The notes beneath the pieces were generated by a model. The model saw only the letters and a list, made by a program, of their open reading frames with translations. It was not told the DNA's origin and made no database searches. Shown here piece after piece: positions 26,736-34,997 of a stretch of DNA of 64,000 nt; the first letter of the stretch is position 1; every line of letters begins with the position of its first letter. The DNA is taken from contig NZ_LR027382.1 of the NCBI RefSeq assembly GCF_900604385.1, positions 124,001 through 188,000 of the forward strand. The letters are read 5' to 3'. Position numbers and translations under genes: made by a program. The stretch comes from Alistipes megaguti. GTDB taxonomy: Bacteria > Bacteroidota > Bacteroidia > Bacteroidales > Rikenellaceae.

Positions 26736-27689
26736 ATGCCACGCCCTGCCACCCATACCCATTCAACCGCCGATCCTGCCCGGGAGAGCCGCGAGGAGGT
26801 TTTCTACCGCGAAATACGCCCCGCCGACCTCTCGCACGGAGCGATGCGCCTTGAGCGGGGCTTCCTCTTCGGAATGGTCACAAACGGCACACTCCGCGAG
26901 GAGGACTCGTCGGGTGAGCGGACGCTGGAAAAGGGCGATCTGCTCATCCTGACACCGAGCCGCAGCTGTACGCTGCAATCCGCCGGCGGAGATTTCCGGA
27001 TGGTCGGCATCGGCCTGGATCCCGACTTTTTCGACACGCTGCCCGACGGACAGCCGATGTACAGCCAGCTGGCCCGGTATCCCGATCCGAACGGAGCCAT
27101 TCGCCTGCGGCCGGAGGAGGCGGCGTGGCGCCATCTGCTCCGCACGGCGGAACTGCTGGCCGACCGGCCCTCGCCCTACACCCTCTTCCACCGGGGAATC
27201 CTCCGCCACTGGTGCGGGCTCTTCCTGCTCGAGATCACGGACATGCTGCACCGCGACAACGAATCGAACCGCACGCCGGTCTGCATGAAACGGGCCGACC
27301 TGCTCTTCCGCCAGTTCAAGAAGCTCTCGGTCGAAAACTACCTCGGCCACCACGACATCGGATTCTACGCCGATGCGCTGCACATCTCGACCACCTACCT
27401 CTCGCGGATCGTCAAACGTACCACCGGCCACACGGTCTATGCCCATCTGGCGGGGTTGCTGGCGGCCGAGGCACGGCGCTGTCTGGAGAGTACGGACAAG
27501 GATGTCAAGGAGATCGCCTATCGGCTGGGATTTTCGGATCAGTCCTCGTTCGGGAAATTCTTCAAGGCGCAGAGCGGGCTCTCACCGCACCACTATCGCC
27601 AACGTTTCGGACGGGGAGGCGACGACCGGGACGGCGGCAGCCCGCGGGAAGCCGAGTCCTCCCCCGCCGAGACCGATCTCACAAAATAA
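26736..27689 (+). CDS. AraC-family transcriptional regulator
   Basis: This 317-residue regulator has an N-terminal cupin-like sensing domain (about 20-160; LEKGDLLILTPSRSCTLQS) and a C-terminal double helix-turn-helix (about 195-290). HTH landmarks are DIGFYADALHISTTYLSRIVKRTTG and DVKEIAYRLGFSDQSSFGKFFKAQSGLSPHHYR, the second being the AraC signature. A 25-residue charged tail follows. It is transcribed away from the membrane/kinase fusion gene, a possible target. Confidence 0.93.
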   Translation: MPRPATHTHSTADPARESREEVFYREIRPADLSHGAMRLERGFLFGMVTNGTLREEDSSGERTLEKGDLLILTPSRSCTLQSAGGDFRMVGIGLDPDFFDTLPDGQPMYSQLARYPDPNGAIRLRPEEAAWRHLLRTAELLADRPSPYTLFHRGILRHWCGLFLLEITDMLHRDNESNRTPVCMKRADLLFRQFKKLSVENYLGHHDIGFYADALHISTTYLSRIVKRTTGHTVYAHLAGLLAAEARRCLESTDKDVKEIAYRLGFSDQSSFGKFFKAQSGLSPHHYRQRFGRGGDDRDGGSPREAESSPAETDLTK

Positions 27690-27690
27690 A

Positions 27691-27713
27691 CCCGGGCGAA
27701 TCCATCACCCGGG
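27691..27713. terminator. Possible weak hairpin after the AraC-family gene
   Basis: CCCGGG at 27691-27696 and 27708-27713 can pair two bases after the stop codon. There is no T run, so termination is uncertain. The convergent aroB ends at 27765. Confidence 0.35.
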
Positions 27714-27764
27714 AAAGACCAATCTATTAATAAAAGAGGAATCCGGCGCCACGGCCGCGAACCG

Positions 27765-28778
27765 TCAGACAAAGAGTGCCGAGAACTCCGGAAGCGACAT
27801 CTTCCGCACCTGACAGTCTCCGATTCCGACGGGCAGTACGATGCGCAGCATCCCCTCGGCGTTCTTCTTGTCCTTGCCGACCTCCTTGAGCAGGCGTTTC
27901 ATCTCGACCGGCGGCGTGAGTTCGAAACCCAGCCGCGAAAGCAGATCGACGATCCGCTGCCGATCCTCCTCGCCGAGCACCCCCAACCGTACGGCGGCCC
28001 CGGCAATCAGCGCCGTTCCGACGGCTACGGCCTCACCGTGGTTCATGCGGTTCGAGGACTTCTCGATGGCGTGCGCCAGCGTATGGCCGAGGTTGAGTTT
28101 GCGGCGTTCGCCCGCTTCGCGTTCGTCGCGTTCGACGATGTCGGCCTTGACCCGGATGGCCGCCGAGATGATGTCGGAGAGCAGGTCCGTATCCTGACGC
28201 AGCGCCTCGAACGAGGTCTGCTCCAGACGGGCAAACAGCTCCGGATCGGCAATGACGGCTGCCTTGACCACTTCGGCCAGTCCGGCGCGGAACTCACGGT
28301 CGGGGAGCGAACGCAGCAACGAGGGGTCGCAGATGACGAACTGCGGCTGGGTGAAGGTTCCGGCCATGTTCTTGTAGCCGTCGACATTGACGCCGTTCTT
28401 GCCGCCTACCGAGGCGTCGACCTGTCCCAGAAGGGTTGTGGAGACAAATCCGAACTTCACCCCGCGCATGTAGGTCGAGGCGGCAAAACCCGCCACGTCG
28501 GTGACAATGCCGCCGCCGATGGCCAGTACGAAGGTCGAACGGTCGACGCCCAGCTCGATGAAGCGGCGGTAGAGGGTCTCGACCGTCTGCAGCGTCTTGA
28601 TGCTTTCGCCCAAACCGATGAGCACCGCATCGTAAGGGGCCACGAACGAGTGGTAGAGCCGGTCGATCGTGGCATCCGAAACGACGACCACTCGCCCCTC
28701 GGGAAGAAGTTCGGGGAGCAACTCGACGGCCGAACCGATATATACCTGACTGCTGCGAAGGTTAAAAGCGGGTTCCAT
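27765..28778 (-). CDS. aroB: 3-dehydroquinate synthase
   Basis: AroB converts DAHP to 3-dehydroquinate, the second step of the shikimate pathway, using NAD and a divalent metal. The 337-residue protein has GGGIVTDVAGFAASTYMRGV (about 98-117, NAD binding), PTTLLGQVDASVGGKNGVN-like sequence (about 122-138), EFRAGLAEVVKAAVIAD and the metal-binding LNLGHTLAHAIE and MNHGEAVAVG. It is divergent from typA. Confidence 0.97.
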   Translation of the reverse strand: MEPAFNLRSSQVYIGSAVELLPELLPEGRVVVVSDATIDRLYHSFVAPYDAVLIGLGESIKTLQTVETLYRRFIELGVDRSTFVLAIGGGIVTDVAGFAASTYMRGVKFGFVSTTLLGQVDASVGGKNGVNVDGYKNMAGTFTQPQFVICDPSLLRSLPDREFRAGLAEVVKAAVIADPELFARLEQTSFEALRQDTDLLSDIISAAIRVKADIVERDEREAGERRKLNLGHTLAHAIEKSSNRMNHGEAVAVGTALIAGAAVRLGVLGEEDRQRIVDLLSRLGFELTPPVEMKRLLKEVGKDKKNAEGMLRIVLPVGIGDCQVRKMSLPEFSALFV

Positions 28779-28832
28779 TATTTAACTTTTTTAAGAAGTA
28801 AGCAAATGTAGTACATTTTCCGGAGAAATTGT

Positions 28833-28840
28833 TACCTTTG
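28833..28840 (+). promoter_or_regulatory. Candidate -7 promoter box of typA
   Basis: TACCTTTG lies 19 bases before the typA ATG at 28860. Confidence 0.65.
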
Positions 28841-28859
28841 CACGACAAAATACAGATTT

Positions 28860-30659
28860 ATGCAAAAACTGCGCAATATCGCGATCATAGCCCACGTCGA
28901 CCACGGCAAGACGACGCTGGTCGACAAGATGATCCTGGCAGGCCACGTGCTGCGTGACAACCAGCAGACGGGCGACCTGATTCTGGACAACAACGACCTG
29001 GAGCGCGAACGGGGAATCACGATTCTCTCAAAGAACGTTTCGGTGATCTACAAGGACTACAAGATCAACATCATCGACACCCCGGGCCACGCCGATTTCG
29101 GCGGCGAAGTGGAGCGCGTGCTCAACATGTGCGACGGTGTGCTGTTGCTGGTCGACGCCTTCGAAGGGACGATGCCCCAAACGCGGTTCGTGCTGCAGAA
29201 GGCCCTGGCGCTGGGCAAGAAGCCCATCGTGGTGATCAACAAGGTGGACAAGCCCAACTGCCGCCCCGAAGTGGTCAACGAACAAGTCTTTGACCTGATG
29301 TTCTCGCTCAACGCCACCGAGGAGCAGCTCGACTACAAGACCATCTACGGCTCGGCCAAGCAGGGGTGGATGTCGCACAAGTGGAACGAACGCACCAATT
29401 CGATCGTCCCGCTGCTCGATACGATCATCGACGAGATCCCCGAACCGGCCCAGGTCGAGGGTACGCCGCAGCTGCTGATCACCTCGCTCGAGTACTCCTC
29501 CTACACGGGGCGTATCGCCGTGGGCAAGCTCACGCGCGGCACGCTGCACGCCGGCGAGAACGTCACGCTGGCCAAGCGCGACGGCGTGACGATGCAGAAG
29601 TGCAAGATCAAGGATCTGATGGTCTTCGAGGGGTTGGGCAAGAAGAAGGTCGACGAGGTTCCGTGCGGCGAGATCTGCGCCATCATGGGTATCGACGGCT
29701 TCGAGATCGGCGACACGATCTGCGACTACGACAACCCCGAGCCGCTGCCCCCGATCGCCATCGACGAACCGACGATGTCGATGCTCTTCACGATCAACAA
29801 CTCGCCCTTCTTCGGCAAGGACGGCAAATATGTCACCTCACGCCACATCAAGGAGCGTCTGGACCGCGAGTTGGAGAAGAACCTGGCGCTGCGCGTGACG
29901 CCCGGTCCGTCGGCCGATTCGTTCAACGTCTTCGGCCGCGGCGTGCTGCACCTCTCGGTGCTGATCGAGACGATGCGCCGCGAGGGCTACGAACTGCAGG
30001 TCGGCCAGCCGCAGGTCATCACCAAGATCATCGACGGCAAGAAGTGCGAACCGGTCGAGGAGCTGACGGTCGACTGTCCCGAGGAGCACTCCGGCACGGT
30101 GATCGACATGACGACGCGCCGCAAGGGTACGCTGCGTGACATGTCTTCGGACGGCGAACGTGTGCGGCTGCTGTTCGACATTCCGTCGCGCGGCATCATC
30201 GGACTGCGTTCGAACATGCTGACGGCTACGGCCGGCGAGGCGATCATGACCCACCGCTTCAAGGATTTCGAGCCCTGGGCCGGCGACATCGAGATGCGCA
30301 CCAACGGCTCGATCATCTCGGGCGAGACCGGCACGGCCTACGCCTACTCGATCGACAAGCTGCAGGATCGCGGCCGCTTCTTCATCAGCCCGATGGATCA
30401 GGTCTACGAAGGTCAGGTCATCGGCGAGCACACGCGCCAGAACGACATCACGGTCAACGTCACCAAGGCCAAACAGCTGACCAACATGCGTGCTTCGGGG
30501 TCGGACGACAAGGCGGTGATCGTTCCGCCGAAGGTCTTCACGCTGGAGGAGGCCCTCGAATACATCAAGGAGGACGAATACGTCGAGGTAACGCCCCACG
30601 CCATCCGTCTGCGCAAGATCCTGCTCCACGAAACCGACCGCAAGCGCGCCGCCAAATAA
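28860..30659 (+). CDS. typA: Ribosome-binding GTPase TypA/BipA
   Basis: TypA is a translational GTPase related to EF-G that acts on ribosome assembly and stress adaptation. The 599-residue protein has G1 AHVDHGKTTL (about 11-20), switch II region DTPGHADFGGEVER, G4 NKVDKP and G5 GSAKQGW. It then has the beta-barrel, domain III/V elements and the BipA-specific C-terminal domain (KAKQLTNMRASGSDDKAVIVPP). Length matches the family. Confidence 0.97.
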   Translation: MQKLRNIAIIAHVDHGKTTLVDKMILAGHVLRDNQQTGDLILDNNDLERERGITILSKNVSVIYKDYKINIIDTPGHADFGGEVERVLNMCDGVLLLVDAFEGTMPQTRFVLQKALALGKKPIVVINKVDKPNCRPEVVNEQVFDLMFSLNATEEQLDYKTIYGSAKQGWMSHKWNERTNSIVPLLDTIIDEIPEPAQVEGTPQLLITSLEYSSYTGRIAVGKLTRGTLHAGENVTLAKRDGVTMQKCKIKDLMVFEGLGKKKVDEVPCGEICAIMGIDGFEIGDTICDYDNPEPLPPIAIDEPTMSMLFTINNSPFFGKDGKYVTSRHIKERLDRELEKNLALRVTPGPSADSFNVFGRGVLHLSVLIETMRREGYELQVGQPQVITKIIDGKKCEPVEELTVDCPEEHSGTVIDMTTRRKGTLRDMSSDGERVRLLFDIPSRGIIGLRSNMLTATAGEAIMTHRFKDFEPWAGDIEMRTNGSIISGETGTAYAYSIDKLQDRGRFFISPMDQVYEGQVIGEHTRQNDITVNVTKAKQLTNMRASGSDDKAVIVPPKVFTLEEALEYIKEDEYVEVTPHAIRLRKILLHETDRKRAAK

Positions 30660-30717
30660 CCCGGAGCCGGAGACTGAAAGCTGCAAGCCGAAAACCCGAT
30701 TGCAAAGATACCTCACG

Positions 30718-31035
30718 ATGAATCACTTCACCCTGTCACTGGCCGCAGGAGCCATTGCCGGAGCCCTGGTCGTCATTCCGATGATCTTCCAGCGATTCTC
30801 GGCGCGCAGCTGCATCGCCTCGTTTCTGATCTACCTCTTCGCCGGGGTGATCATTTTCTACGGCAACCTGCCCTACCTGCCCTGGTGGGCCGACGGCATG
30901 GGCATAACGGTCATGCTGACCGTGCCGACGCTCTTCACCGCCTCGGGCAAGGAGCAGAAGTCGATTCCGCTGATTCTGTTCAATGCCCTGCTCTTCGGAT
31001 TTCTCCTGAGCATGGCCGAACACTATCTGGCCTGA
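30718..31035 (+). CDS. Small integral membrane protein of unknown function
   Basis: The 105-residue product has three or four membrane helices (about 5-25, 32-50, 60-78, 84-104) and few charges. I do not recognise its family. The start at 30718 (MNHFTLSLAAG) is preferred over an ATG six codons upstream. It follows typA by 58 bases. The stop codon lies in a reiterated G-rich repeat. Confidence 0.7.
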   Translation: MNHFTLSLAAGAIAGALVVIPMIFQRFSARSCIASFLIYLFAGVIIFYGNLPYLPWWADGMGITVMLTVPTLFTASGKEQKSIPLILFNALLFGFLLSMAEHYLA

Positions 31036-31090
31036 CCGGGGGGAGGGAGAGGGGGTCTGACCCGGGAGGAGAGCATGAGCCGGAAGGAGC
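31032..31090 (+). repeat. Reiterated stop-codon repeat after the small membrane protein gene
   Basis: CTGACCGGGGGGAGG (31032 on), CTGACCCGGGAGGAG (31057 on) and ATGAGCCGGAAGGAG (31075 on) are related units. The TGA of the first is the stop codon of the upstream gene. Confidence 0.65.
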
Positions 31091-31113
31091 GGCGCGAAAC
31101 CACACCCATACAC

Positions 31114-31141
31114 AAAAAAACGGACTTCGGTCCGTTTTTTT
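31114..31141. terminator. Strong bidirectional intrinsic terminator
   Basis: Seven A, CGGAC, loop TTCG, GTCCG and seven T form a compact hairpin with a UUCG tetraloop. It ends the typA unit. Confidence 0.95.
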
Positions 31142-31217
31142 GTTTGCCGTCCGGCGCAGTATTGCAGTCCGACAACCGTTTACAGGAAAACTTCACACCT
31201 AAACCACCAAACGACCC

Positions 31218-31859
31218 ATGAAAAAATGGCTGCTTCTGCTGATGACGCCTCTCGTATTGGGCGCCTGCGACAAGGACAACACATCGCGCACCGAAATCTG
31301 GACCATTGCCCCCGAAAAGGGCGTGGCAGGCATCACCATGGGCTTCGGTTACATACCGGCCTACATCGTCCAAAAAGGGGCCAACGCCTCATGGGAGATC
31401 GTTCCCGGTCCCATCGAAGGCTTCTCGTTCGAGAAGGGCTGGCAGACGACCCTGCGCGTACGAATCGACCGGATCGCCAACCCGCCGGCCGACGGCAGCA
31501 GTGAACGCTACACGATGGAGGAGCAGCTCGCTCGCACAGAAACCACATCCCCCGTCGATCCGCTGACCTTCAGCCCCGAACTGGAGATCCGCGTCGCCTC
31601 GCGGCGGGCCGATGCGCAGATAGCCGCCTACTGGATCCAGGACCTGCGTTACGACACGCCGCAATGGCAGGCCTTTCCGTCGGAGATCGAGGGTTTCGAC
31701 TTCAAGCCCGGACACGAATACCGCCTGCGCATCCAGCCTGTCGCCGTGTATGACGAAGCGAAAAGCGACCGGATCGACAACGATTCGTGGTCGGTGAAAT
31801 ACCGTTTGCGGGAGCTGCTCTCCGACGAGGTGAAGGAGTCCGAAGGGCTGCCGGAATAG
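31218..31859 (+). CDS. Lipoprotein with two DUF4377-like domains
   Basis: The 213-residue product has a signal peptide with the lipobox VLGACDKD (Cys17). The body is an internal duplication. Each half ends in a WEIVPGPIEGFSFEKGW- or WQAFPSEIEGFDFKPGHEYRLRIQP-type segment, matching the DUF4377 pattern (W...IeGF.f.pG). No enzymatic residue is evident. It is probably a periplasmic or outer-membrane lipoprotein. Its last codons and TAG stop form an 11-base repeat that occurs again downstream. Confidence 0.75.
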   Translation: MKKWLLLLMTPLVLGACDKDNTSRTEIWTIAPEKGVAGITMGFGYIPAYIVQKGANASWEIVPGPIEGFSFEKGWQTTLRVRIDRIANPPADGSSERYTMEEQLARTETTSPVDPLTFSPELEIRVASRRADAQIAAYWIQDLRYDTPQWQAFPSEIEGFDFKPGHEYRLRIQPVAVYDEAKSDRIDNDSWSVKYRLRELLSDEVKESEGLPE

Positions 31860-31889
31860 AACCGGAATAGAAGGTCCGCAGGAATAGAA
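31851..31889 (+). repeat. 11-base tandem repeat containing the stop codon of the DUF4377 lipoprotein
   Basis: CCGGAATAGAA occurs perfectly twice in tandem (31851-31861 and 31862-31872), and AGGAATAGAA recurs at 31880-31889. The TAG in the first copy is the real stop codon. Confidence 0.85.
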
Positions 31890-31940
31890 GCGCAGAACGA
31901 AAAGGGCCCGGAGCGCGGCCGACGGTTCCGGATGCGCCTC

Positions 31941-32306
31941 CTACCGGCGCAGCGTAGCAAACGAAAGGATGTGCCACGTCACCCCGACGGCCACGGCCAG
32001 CAGCAGGAGCTGCGCCCACCACAGCCGGTCGACCACCGTCACGATGCAATAGAGCAGCGTGGCCCAGAGCAGCGCAACGGAGATCACCTTGGCTCGGAGC
32101 GGAATGGCGCGGTGCTCGCGGAACTGGCGGATGTAGGGTCCCAGCCGGCGATGCGAGACCAGCCAGCCGTAGAGCCGCGGCGAAGAGCGTACCCAGAGGG
32201 CTGCGGCCAACAGCAGAAAGGGGGTCGTCGGAAGCAGCGGAACGAAGATTCCGACCAGTCCCAACACAAGGGCCACGGCACCGAGGAGCATGAAAAGTGT
32301 CTTCAC
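31941..32306 (-). CDS. DUF454 (YbaN-like) inner-membrane protein
   Basis: The 121-residue product matches DUF454: LGLVGIFVPLLPTTPFLLLAAALWVRSSPRLYGWLVSHRRLGPYIRQFREHRAIPLRAKVIS is the family core, with three or four membrane helices. Function is unknown. I placed the start at the GTG at 32306 because it begins with the family-like KTLFMLLG and lies four bases after a TATTTTTG box. An ATG in the frame at 32342 lies upstream of that box. Confidence 0.8.
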   Translation of the reverse strand: MKTLFMLLGAVALVLGLVGIFVPLLPTTPFLLLAAALWVRSSPRLYGWLVSHRRLGPYIRQFREHRAIPLRAKVISVALLWATLLYCIVTVVDRLWWAQLLLLAVAVGVTWHILSFATLRR

Positions 32307-32310
32307 GCCG

Positions 32311-32318
32311 CAAAAATA
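32311..32318 (-). promoter_or_regulatory. Candidate -7 promoter box of the DUF454 gene
   Basis: The minus strand reads TATTTTTG, ending four bases before the proposed GTG start. Confidence 0.5.
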
Positions 32319-32362
32319 GGCAAATCCGACGCTTTGAAACAAGGCCGAGACGAATATTTCGT

Positions 32363-32370
32363 TAACTTTG
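32363..32370 (+). promoter_or_regulatory. Candidate -7 promoter box of rpiB
   Basis: TAACTTTG lies 51 bases before the rpiB ATG at 32422. Confidence 0.65.
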
Positions 32371-32421
32371 TCTTCCGAAACGAAGTCGGAGACGACAAAA
32401 ACCTCAAAAACACAGGATACG

Positions 32422-32883
32422 ATGACGAAAATCGGTATCGCCAGCGACCACGCCGGCTATGAAATGAAAGAATTTCTCGTAGGCTACCTCGACGCCATGG
32501 GTTACGAGGTGCTGGATTTCGGAACGGACTCTCCCGAGAGTGTCGACTATCCGGACTTTGCCCATCCGCTGGCCGAGGCTGTCGAGCAGGGAGAAGTGGC
32601 CTTCGGCGTAGGTCTCTGCGGCTCGGGCGAAGGAATGGCCATCACGCTCAACAAACACCAGGGTGTCCGGGCCGGGTTGTGCTGGGATCCGGAGATCGCC
32701 TCGCTGATCCGCCGTCACAACGACGCCAACATCATCGTCTTTCCGGCGCGCTTCATCACCAACGACGAGGCGGTGCAGATGCTCGACGCCTTCTTTGCGG
32801 CCGAGTTCGAGGGAGGCCGCCACGCAAAGCGGGTTGCCAAGATTCCGGTTCCTGCCGCCCAGAGCAGCGAGGGCAAAAAATAA
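32422..32883 (+). CDS. rpiB: Ribose-5-phosphate isomerase B
   Basis: RpiB interconverts ribose 5-phosphate and ribulose 5-phosphate. The 153-residue protein starts KIGIASDHAGYEMK and has VLDFGTDSPESVDYPDFA, the active-site Cys in GVGLCGSGEGM (about residues 62-72) and HNDANIIVFPARFI. The ATG at 32422 is set by this N-terminus; the frame is open further upstream. It pairs functionally with rpe at the other end of the window. Confidence 0.95.
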   Translation: MTKIGIASDHAGYEMKEFLVGYLDAMGYEVLDFGTDSPESVDYPDFAHPLAEAVEQGEVAFGVGLCGSGEGMAITLNKHQGVRAGLCWDPEIASLIRRHNDANIIVFPARFITNDEAVQMLDAFFAAEFEGGRHAKRVAKIPVPAAQSSEGKK

Positions 32884-33088
32884 CCCAAAGGGGCTGCAAG
32901 GGCCGGGAAGGGGTCCGAAGGCTTCCGGGAGGCGCCGCAGAGGCCGTCAACCGGATGGGGGGGGCGTAAAGGTCTCCCGGATTTCCGGAAGGCACTGCAG
33001 GACATCTGCCGGGAGCCGACGGGGCCGACAAGGCAAGACCGGGACAAGCGGATTCCCGGAAAGCCGGAGGGTTTCGGCTCCGACCGGA
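32884..33088. other. G+C-rich spacer with imperfect repeats between rpiB and ispE
   Basis: Between two convergent genes, related blocks with the core TTCCGGgAGGC occur at 32921-32940 and 32981-33000, and a third, more divergent one (GATTCCCGGAAAGCCGG) at 33051-33067. No gene or clear T-run terminator is visible. Confidence 0.55.
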
Positions 33089-33901
33089 TCAGAGTTGGAA
33101 GACAAAGGGCGAGAGAGCACGCAGCTCCTCGCCTTTTTCGTGCCCGGCGAAGAGGCCGAAGACGGCCGAACCGCTTCCCGACATCGAAGCGTAGAGCGCC
33201 CCCTCTGCAAGAAGCCGCTCCTTGACAGCGCGAATGGCGGGATGGGCGGCAAAGACCGACTCCTCGAAGTCGTTGGTCACCAGCCCCTGCCACTCGGTTA
33301 CCGGGCGCCGCAACCGCTCGGCAAGCGGCACGTCCGGCACCTGCGGCCGCACGCCGGCATAGGCCTCGCGCGTCGAGACCCCCTCGTCGGGCTTCACCAC
33401 CACGAGCGTCAGCCCCGACAGATCCAGCGGGAAGGGGATCATCACCTCACCGCGGCCCGTGCACAACTGCGGGGTGTTCCGCACGAAGAAGGCCGTATCG
33501 CTGCCCAGCTCGGCGGCCCGGTCGATGAGCTCCGCCTCCGAAAGACCGAGTGCAAAGAGCCGGTCGAGCGCCACAACCACCGCCGTGGCATCAGCCGATC
33601 CACCGCCCAGCCCCGCACCGAAGGGCACGTGCTTCGCGAGGCGGATCCGCACGCCGTCCACACCGTAGCGGTCGCGCATCAGACGAAAAGCCTTCAGACA
33701 GAGGTTCGCCTCGTCGGGGCAATCCACCGCGAGCCCCTCGGAACGAAACACTGCACCCGGAGCGTCGGTGCGTTCAACCTCCACCTCATCGTAAAGCCCC
33801 CGCACGGGAAACATCACCGTCTCCAGATCGTGATAACCGTCGGCCCGGCGGCGGAGGATATCCAGGCCCAGGTTTATTTTGCAGTTTGCGCGCAGAATCA
33901 T
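33089..33901 (-). CDS. ispE: 4-diphosphocytidyl-2-C-methyl-D-erythritol kinase
   Basis: IspE phosphorylates the 2-hydroxyl of CDP-ME in the MEP isoprenoid pathway. The 270-residue GHMP kinase has the N-terminal RANCKINLGLDILRRRADGYHDL, the ATP loop PFGAGLGGGSADA (about 88-100), and the C-terminal YASMSGSGSAVFGLF. The ATG at 33901 matches the family N-terminus. A -7 box ends four bases upstream. ispD of the same pathway is at 58977. Confidence 0.96.
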   Translation of the reverse strand: MILRANCKINLGLDILRRRADGYHDLETVMFPVRGLYDEVEVERTDAPGAVFRSEGLAVDCPDEANLCLKAFRLMRDRYGVDGVRIRLAKHVPFGAGLGGGSADATAVVVALDRLFALGLSEAELIDRAAELGSDTAFFVRNTPQLCTGRGEVMIPFPLDLSGLTLVVVKPDEGVSTREAYAGVRPQVPDVPLAERLRRPVTEWQGLVTNDFEESVFAAHPAIRAVKERLLAEGALYASMSGSGSAVFGLFAGHEKGEELRALSPFVFQL

Positions 33902-33905
33902 GCAC

Positions 33906-33913
33906 CAAAGATA
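33906..33913 (-). promoter_or_regulatory. Candidate -7 promoter box of ispE
   Basis: The minus strand reads TATCTTTG and ends four bases before the ispE ATG, suggesting a leaderless mRNA. Confidence 0.65.
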
Positions 33914-34006
33914 CGAAAAGGCAGACGCAAAACAGCGCATGCGCCCGATATTTTCACCCGATGCATCCGGTTTTCCGAAAAGCAACAAATTTCGTATTTT
34001 TACGGC

Positions 34007-34972
34007 ATGAAATTCCGCACCGAAATCGAACCCCTGCACACCGATCTGACGATCGGCTATCGCAACCACATTCTGAGCCTCGGGTCGTGCTTCGCCACAC
34101 AGATGGCCGAACGGCTCGAAGCGGCGAAATTCCCCGTCGTGAAGAACCCCTCGGGCATCCTCTTCAACCCGCTGTCGATCGCCGGGGCGATCCGCAGCTA
34201 TGCCGCACAGCAGCCCGTCACCCGCGAAGAGCTGGGCTTCGACGGCGAACTCTGGTACCACTTCGACTTCCACGGCGACCTCTCGGCCCCGACCCCCGAC
34301 GAGGCCCTGCTGCGCATGAACCGCGCCCGGCAGCTGGGCGCCGAGGCGCTCCGCCGCTCCGACCGCGTGATCCTGACCTTCGGCACGGCCTGGGTCTACG
34401 AACACCGGGGGCGCGTGGTAGCCAACTGCCACCGGCAGCCGACATCGGAATTCACGAGACGGCGACTAAGCGTCGAGGAGATTGTCGGCACCCTTGCCGA
34501 ACTCTTCGACGGACCGCTGGCCGGCAAGCGGATCCTGCTGACGGTGAGTCCCGTGCGGCACCTGGGCGACGGGCTTTCGGGGAATGCCGCGAGCAAGGCC
34601 ACGCTGCGGGTGGCGATCGAGGAGCTCACCGAACGCTTTCCGCAGGCGCTCTACTTCCCCGCCTTCGAGATCCTGACGGACGACCTGCGCGACTACCGTT
34701 TCTATGCCGACGATCTGGTCCACCCCGCGCCGAAGGCTGTCGACTACCTCTGGGAACGTTTCACCGAGGCGCTGCTCGACGACGAGGCCCGGCGGCTGCT
34801 CCCCGAGGTCGAGTCGATCGTTGCGGCGGCGGCCCACCGTCCCCGCAACCCCCGCAGCGAAGCCCACCGCGCCTTCTGCCGCCGCCAGCTCGAACGGATT
34901 GCCGCCCTCCCCGGGCTCGATTTTCGGACCGAAAGCGCGCTTTTCAGACAATGTATCGAAATAAATTCGTAA
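34007..34972 (+). CDS. GSCFA-domain protein
   Basis: The 321-residue protein contains the name-giving motif LGSCFATQMAERL (about residues 25-37), then NPSGILFNPLSIAGAI, VILTFGTAWVYEHRGRVVANCH, LTVSPVRHLGDG, NAASKATLR and FPAFEILTDDLRDYRFYADDLVHP. GSCFA proteins are SGNH-hydrolase-like, with candidate catalytic Ser and Asp/His near these motifs. The substrate is unknown. No signal peptide is seen. The ATG at 34007 was chosen by similarity of the N-terminus; the long open frame upstream is the antisense of ispE. Confidence 0.88.
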   Translation: MKFRTEIEPLHTDLTIGYRNHILSLGSCFATQMAERLEAAKFPVVKNPSGILFNPLSIAGAIRSYAAQQPVTREELGFDGELWYHFDFHGDLSAPTPDEALLRMNRARQLGAEALRRSDRVILTFGTAWVYEHRGRVVANCHRQPTSEFTRRRLSVEEIVGTLAELFDGPLAGKRILLTVSPVRHLGDGLSGNAASKATLRVAIEELTERFPQALYFPAFEILTDDLRDYRFYADDLVHPAPKAVDYLWERFTEALLDDEARRLLPEVESIVAAAAHRPRNPRSEAHRAFCRRQLERIAALPGLDFRTESALFRQCIEINS

Positions 34973-34977
34973 ATTTG
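34970..34977 (+). promoter_or_regulatory. Candidate -7 promoter box overlapping the GSCFA stop
   Basis: TAAATTTG shares its TAA with the GSCFA stop codon and lies 20 bases before the ATG at 34998. Confidence 0.6.
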
Positions 34978-34997
34978 CGCTCATACGAACCGCAACC

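Noticed and set aside
32368..32421. Earlier ATG start for rpiB
   Set aside because: It adds a Thr/Lys-rich leader absent from the family and begins inside the -7 box at 32363-32370.
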